NCBI GenBank assembly: GCA_000701945.1
Contig: JNKE01000016.1
Coordinates: 124,001-188,000, forward strand
DNA from: Anaerotruncus sp. MC2020
Lineage (GTDB): Bacteria > Bacillota > Clostridia > Oscillospirales > Ruminococcaceae
Length of the DNA: 64,000 nt
Direction: 5' to 3'
Shown here piece by piece: positions 61,055 to 64,000 of the stretch. Position 1 is the stretch's first letter. The number at the start of each line of letters is the position of its first letter. Below the pieces are notes generated by a model. The model had not been told where the DNA came from and made no database searches. It saw only the letters and a program-made list of their open reading frames with translations. The position numbers were made by a program, and so were the translations under genes.

Positions 61055-61955
61055 GCTTGTTCAGCACCGAGACGAAGTAGTCGGGGAGCTCGCTGGTGAA
61101 CTCCATATACTCGCCCGTCGTCGGGTGGATAAAGCCTATTTTTCGGGCGTGGAGGCACTGACCCTCTATGCCCTTGAAGGGCTTGCCGTAGACCGCGTCG
61201 CCGAGGACGGGATGTCCGATGTAGGCGAGGTGAACGCGTATCTGGTGGGTGCGACCCGTCTCGAGCCGCAGTCTCACGTGCGCGTAGCCGCCGTACTGCT
61301 TTATCACGCTGTAGTGCGTGACGGCATTGCGGCTGTTCTCAGTGGTGACGCACATCTTCTTGCGGTCGGTCTTGTGCCGACCTATCGGCGCGTCGACCGT
61401 GCCCTCCGTCTCCTTGAATGCCCCGCAGGCGACCGCCTCGTACTCGCGCGTGAAGCTGTGCGCCTTTATCTGCTCCGCGAGGTGCAGATGGGAGGCGTCG
61501 TTCTTCGCGACGATGAGCAGTCCGCTGGTGTCCTTGTCAATGCGGTGGACGATTCCCGGGCGGATAACGCCGTTTATCCCCGAGAGGCTGTCGCCGCAGT
61601 GGTGCAGGAGCGCGTTGACGAGCGTGCCCGTGTAGTTGCCGTGCGCGGGGTGGACTACCATGCCCTTTGGCTTGTTGACCACGAGCAGGTCGGCGTCCTC
61701 ATAGACGATATCGAGCGGGATATCCTCCGCGACCGCGTCCATCGGCTCGGGCTCGGGTATCTCGACCTCGACAGTCTCGCCGCCTCGGAGCTTGTAGTTC
61801 TTGCTGACGGGCTTGCCGTCCGCGAGGACGAGCCCCTCCGCGATGAGTCCCTGCACAGCGGAGCGTGTGAGCTCCGCAATATTGTCCGAAATATACTTGT
61901 CGATTCTCGCTCCCGCGGATTCGGCTCCGCAGGCGAGCGTGACCCTGTCACTCAT
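61041..61955 (-). CDS. rluD: RluD-type 23S rRNA pseudouridine synthase
   Basis: 304 residues from the ATG at 61955 (CGGAGAG). S4 domain (about 15-65), then the catalytic domain with RIDKDTSGLLIV (catalytic Asp) and the RTHQIRVHLAYIGHPVLGD signature. Overlaps lspA by 8 bp. RluA/RluD-like enzymes are hard to distinguish by sequence; RluD is likely from the neighbourhood lspA-rluD. Confidence 0.92.
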   Translation of the reverse strand: MSDRVTLACGAESAGARIDKYISDNIAELTRSAVQGLIAEGLVLADGKPVSKNYKLRGGETVEVEIPEPEPMDAVAEDIPLDIVYEDADLLVVNKPKGMVVHPAHGNYTGTLVNALLHHCGDSLSGINGVIRPGIVHRIDKDTSGLLIVAKNDASHLHLAEQIKAHSFTREYEAVACGAFKETEGTVDAPIGRHKTDRKKMCVTTENSRNAVTHYSVIKQYGGYAHVRLRLETGRTHQIRVHLAYIGHPVLGDAVYGKPFKGIEGQCLHARKIGFIHPTTGEYMEFTSELPDYFVSVLNKLEKM

Positions 61956-62469
61956 TTTTGCTCTCCGTTTTTTCAGCTTCGAGCTTCGCCGCCTTCTTCG
62001 CCTTCTCGATTTTCGGGTCGATGAACACCATATATACAAGCACAAAAATGAACGCGAACGTCACGCAGATGTCCGCGACGTTGAATATCGCGAAGTGGAA
62101 GGGCTTGAACTCGAACATATCCACGACGTAGCCGTAGCGGAAGCGGTCGATGAAGTTGCCGATGCCTCCCGCAACGAACAGCATTATCGAAAAAGCAAGG
62201 AATTTCGAGCGTTTGAGCGCCCAGAACATACCAACACAGCCGAGCACTATTATCAGCATGGTGAACCCGATGAGGAACCATCTCTGCCCCGACATACTGC
62301 CGAAAATGGCGCCGTCGTTCTCGAGGTAGGTCAGGTCGAAGAGCTCGAAGTCGCCGAAGCGTATGAAGTCCATACTGCCGACGGGCTTGAGCGATGTGAC
62401 CGCCCAGTGCTTGACGAGCTGGTCTGCCGCAACGAGTGCGGCGATGAGTACAACGAGTAATATCGTCAT
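61948..62469 (-). CDS. lspA: Lipoprotein signal peptidase
   Basis: 173 residues from the ATG at 62469 (AAAGGAT before it). Four membrane segments; catalytic Asp residues in GGIGNFIDRFRYGYVVDMF and FNVADICV, plus ENDGAIFG. It removes signal peptides of prolipoproteins, of which this window encodes at least two. A Lys/Glu-rich tail follows the last helix. Confidence 0.95.
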   Translation of the reverse strand: MTILLVVLIAALVAADQLVKHWAVTSLKPVGSMDFIRFGDFELFDLTYLENDGAIFGSMSGQRWFLIGFTMLIIVLGCVGMFWALKRSKFLAFSIMLFVAGGIGNFIDRFRYGYVVDMFEFKPFHFAIFNVADICVTFAFIFVLVYMVFIDPKIEKAKKAAKLEAEKTESKNE

Positions 62470-62487
62470 ATTTATCCTTTCGCAAAC

Positions 62488-62518
62488 ATTGCCTGCCGCA
62501 CAAAATACGGCAGGCAAT
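62488..62518 (-). terminator. Hairpin between ileS and lspA
   Basis: Perfect 11-bp stem ATTGCCTGCCG/CGGCAGGCAAT with a 9-base loop but hardly a T run; may weaken rather than stop read-through. Confidence 0.5.
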
Positions 62519-62529
62519 ATCGTTCTAAT

Positions 62530-64000
62530 TTATACTTCAACAGCGACCGCGCATCTCTCGCAGAGAGTGGGGTGCGCGTTGTTCTTGCCGACTGTGCAGG
62601 AGTAGCACCAGCAGCGCTCGCACTTCTCGCCGTCAGCCTTAGCGACCTCGAATACGGTCTCACCGTCGCCCTTTACAGCTTCAACGCCCGAAACGATGAG
62701 GATATCCTTGAGGCTGTCCGCAAGAGCCGCATATCTGTCGTAGTCAGCCTCGGAGGACCTGATGATTATCTTCGCCTCGAGCGACTTGCCGATAGTCTTA
62801 GCATTTCTTGCCTCCTCGAGAGCCTTGTTAGCTCCGAGGCGGGTGTTGTAGATGAAGTCCCACTTGTCAGCGAACTCCGCGCTGAACTCGATGCCGCTCT
62901 TTTCGGGCATCTGATTGAGGAACACGCTCTCCTTGTCGTCAGCAGAGGTGTGCGGCATGAACTGCCATATCTCCTCGGCTGTGAACGAGATGATAGGAGC
63001 CGCAAGTCTTGCAAGTGCGCTGAGTATGCGGTACATAACCGTCTGAGCGGCACGTCTGAGCTCGCTGTTCTCCTTCTCGCAGTAGAGCCTGTCCTTGATG
63101 ATGTCGAGGTAGAAGTTCGACATATCAACAACGCAGAAGTTGTGGATAGCATGGAAGGCGATATGGAAATCGTACCTCTCATAGCCGCCCTTGACGTCGT
63201 CGATGAGCTTGTCGAGCTTCATGAGAGCCCATTTATCGAGCTCTGTGAGCTTGTCGTCGGAAACGCAGTCCTTGTCGGGGTCGAAGCCCGAGCCGTTGCC
63301 GAGATTTCCGAGTATGAATCTCGCGGTATTGCGTATCTTCTTGTAAGCGTCCGAGAGCTGGCTCAGAATGGGCTTGGAGATACGGATATCGCTGTGATAG
63401 TCGGAGGAAGCAACCCACAGGCGGAGGATATCCGCGCCGTACTGGTCGGTTATCTCGCTGGGGTCGATACCGTTGCCGAGCGACTTGTGCATGGTCTTGC
63501 CCTCGCCGTCGACTACCCAGCCGTGGGTGCAGACTGCCTTATAGGGGGCAGTGCCCTTGTATACTACAGATGTAAGGAGCGACGACTGGAACCAGCCGCG
63601 GTACTGGTCAGCGCCCTCGAGGTAGAGGTCAGCGGGCCATGTGAGGCTGTCAAACTCGTCCATGACAGAGGTGTGCGAAACGCCGCTGTCGAACCAAACG
63701 TCCATAATGTCATATTCCTTGGTGAACTCGCCGCATCCGCACTCGCACTTGACGGAAGCGGGGATGAACTCGCTGACTTCCTTGGTCCACCATGCGTCAG
63801 AGCCCTCCTTGCGGAAGAGGTCGGCGATAGCGGTGATAGTCTCGTCGTTCACGATGGGCTTGCCGCAGTCCTTGCAGTAGATAACGGGTATCGGAACGCC
63901 CCATGTTCTCTGGCGGGAGATACACCAGTCGCTTCTGTCGCGGACCATGCCCTTGATGCGGTCCTCGCCCCACTCGGGAATCCACTTTACGGACTCGATA
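62530..64000 (-). CDS. ileS: Isoleucyl-tRNA synthetase, C-terminal part
   Basis: Partial: the frame stays open to the window edge, so the first half lies beyond base 64000; the ATG at 63948 is internal. Visible: the class I signature loop in the variant form KTMHKSLGNG, the anticodon-binding helical bundle (DFHIAFHAIHNFC), AEEIWQFMPHTS and the C-terminal zinc finger (CERCWCYSC, CERC). Charges tRNA-Ile. Any T-box leader would be outside this window. Confidence 0.96.
   Translation of the reverse strand, partial: IESVKWIPEWGEDRIKGMVRDRSDWCISRQRTWGVPIPVIYCKDCGKPIVNDETITAIADLFRKEGSDAWWTKEVSEFIPASVKCECGCGEFTKEYDIMDVWFDSGVSHTSVMDEFDSLTWPADLYLEGADQYRGWFQSSLLTSVVYKGTAPYKAVCTHGWVVDGEGKTMHKSLGNGIDPSEITDQYGADILRLWVASSDYHSDIRISKPILSQLSDAYKKIRNTARFILGNLGNGSGFDPDKDCVSDDKLTELDKWALMKLDKLIDDVKGGYERYDFHIAFHAIHNFCVVDMSNFYLDIIKDRLYCEKENSELRRAAQTVMYRILSALARLAAPIISFTAEEIWQFMPHTSADDKESVFLNQMPEKSGIEFSAEFADKWDFIYNTRLGANKALEEARNAKTIGKSLEAKIIIRSSEADYDRYAALADSLKDILIVSGVEAVKGDGETVFEVAKADGEKCERCWCYSCTVGKNNAHPTLCERCAVAVEV

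Overview
The window looks like a piece of the chromosome of an anaerobic, cellulosome-forming Ruminococcus-like Clostridia (Oscillospiraceae). The grounds are two secreted enzymes with C-terminal dockerins and Thr-rich linkers (a GH5 cellulase and an SGNH hydrolase), a SCIFF/ranthipeptide pair, an oxygen-sensitive thiamin pathway using ThiH, strong AGGAGG ribosome sites, and sigma-A promoters with an almost invariant 17-bp spacer. There is no rRNA, CRISPR array, transposase or phage gene; the one tRNA is tRNA-Gln(CUG).

Layout. 1-881: 3' part of a sensor/AraC regulator, then repeats. 1.4-6 kb: a Lys/Ala-rich DUF6465 protein, HU, ClpB and a ribbon-helix-helix regulator. 6-9.6 kb: a surface module of a VTC polyphosphate-polymerase-like protein, a DUF4956 membrane protein and a beta-helical lipoprotein. 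9.7-13 kb: dockerin SGNH hydrolase, orphan pilin, zinc-ribbon membrane protein. 13-19.7 kb: an eight-gene thiamin operon (thiS-F-G-H-tenI-thiE-D-C) behind a TPP riboswitch with an attenuator terminator. 19.7-20.1 kb: tRNA-Gln with a tandemly duplicated 3' end and terminator. 20.3-25.7 kb: a two-gene operon of a TIR/transmembrane/beta-propeller protein and a membrane protein with two Rossmann (RCK-like) domains and a RyR domain. 25.9-29.6 kb: GH5 cellulase and its neighbouring regulator. 29.9-32.2 kb: sugar kinase, lipid kinase, TSCPD protein. 32-40 kb: rpoC and rpoB. 40-44.3 kb: membrane protein, YifB/ComM ATPase, RodA/FtsW, a small OadB-motif protein. 44.4-46 kb: SCIFF maturase and its 45-residue precursor. 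46.7-51.4 kb: ABC-F protein and another sensor/AraC regulator. 51.4-57.9 kb: acetyltransferase, GlgB, an oligopeptide-binding lipoprotein, a VanY-type carboxypeptidase, an AraC regulator. 58.4-64 kb: a split transketolase, HAD phosphatase, RluD, LspA and the C-terminal part of IleRS.

How it fits together. The window mixes core functions (RNA polymerase, translation, cell wall, thiamin) with a plant-fibre lifestyle. The three large regulators (partial at 1-881, 27477-29645, 49142-51361) share an unusual architecture: a LacI-type sugar-binding sensor, a GGDEF-like region that has lost its signature, and an AraC DNA-binding domain. One lies directly upstream of the cellulase, whose promoter carries an 18-bp inverted repeat.

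The main candidates for undescribed biology are: the TIR/beta-propeller plus RCK/RyR operon, whose predicted topology puts the TIR domain inside and the propeller outside the cell; two candidate small RNAs, each with its own promoter and terminator (one crosses the rpoB promoter in antisense); a structured element present twice with partly compensatory base changes; and a family of hairpin repeats whose arms differ in sequence between copies but stay complementary. All functional statements are read from sequence alone.
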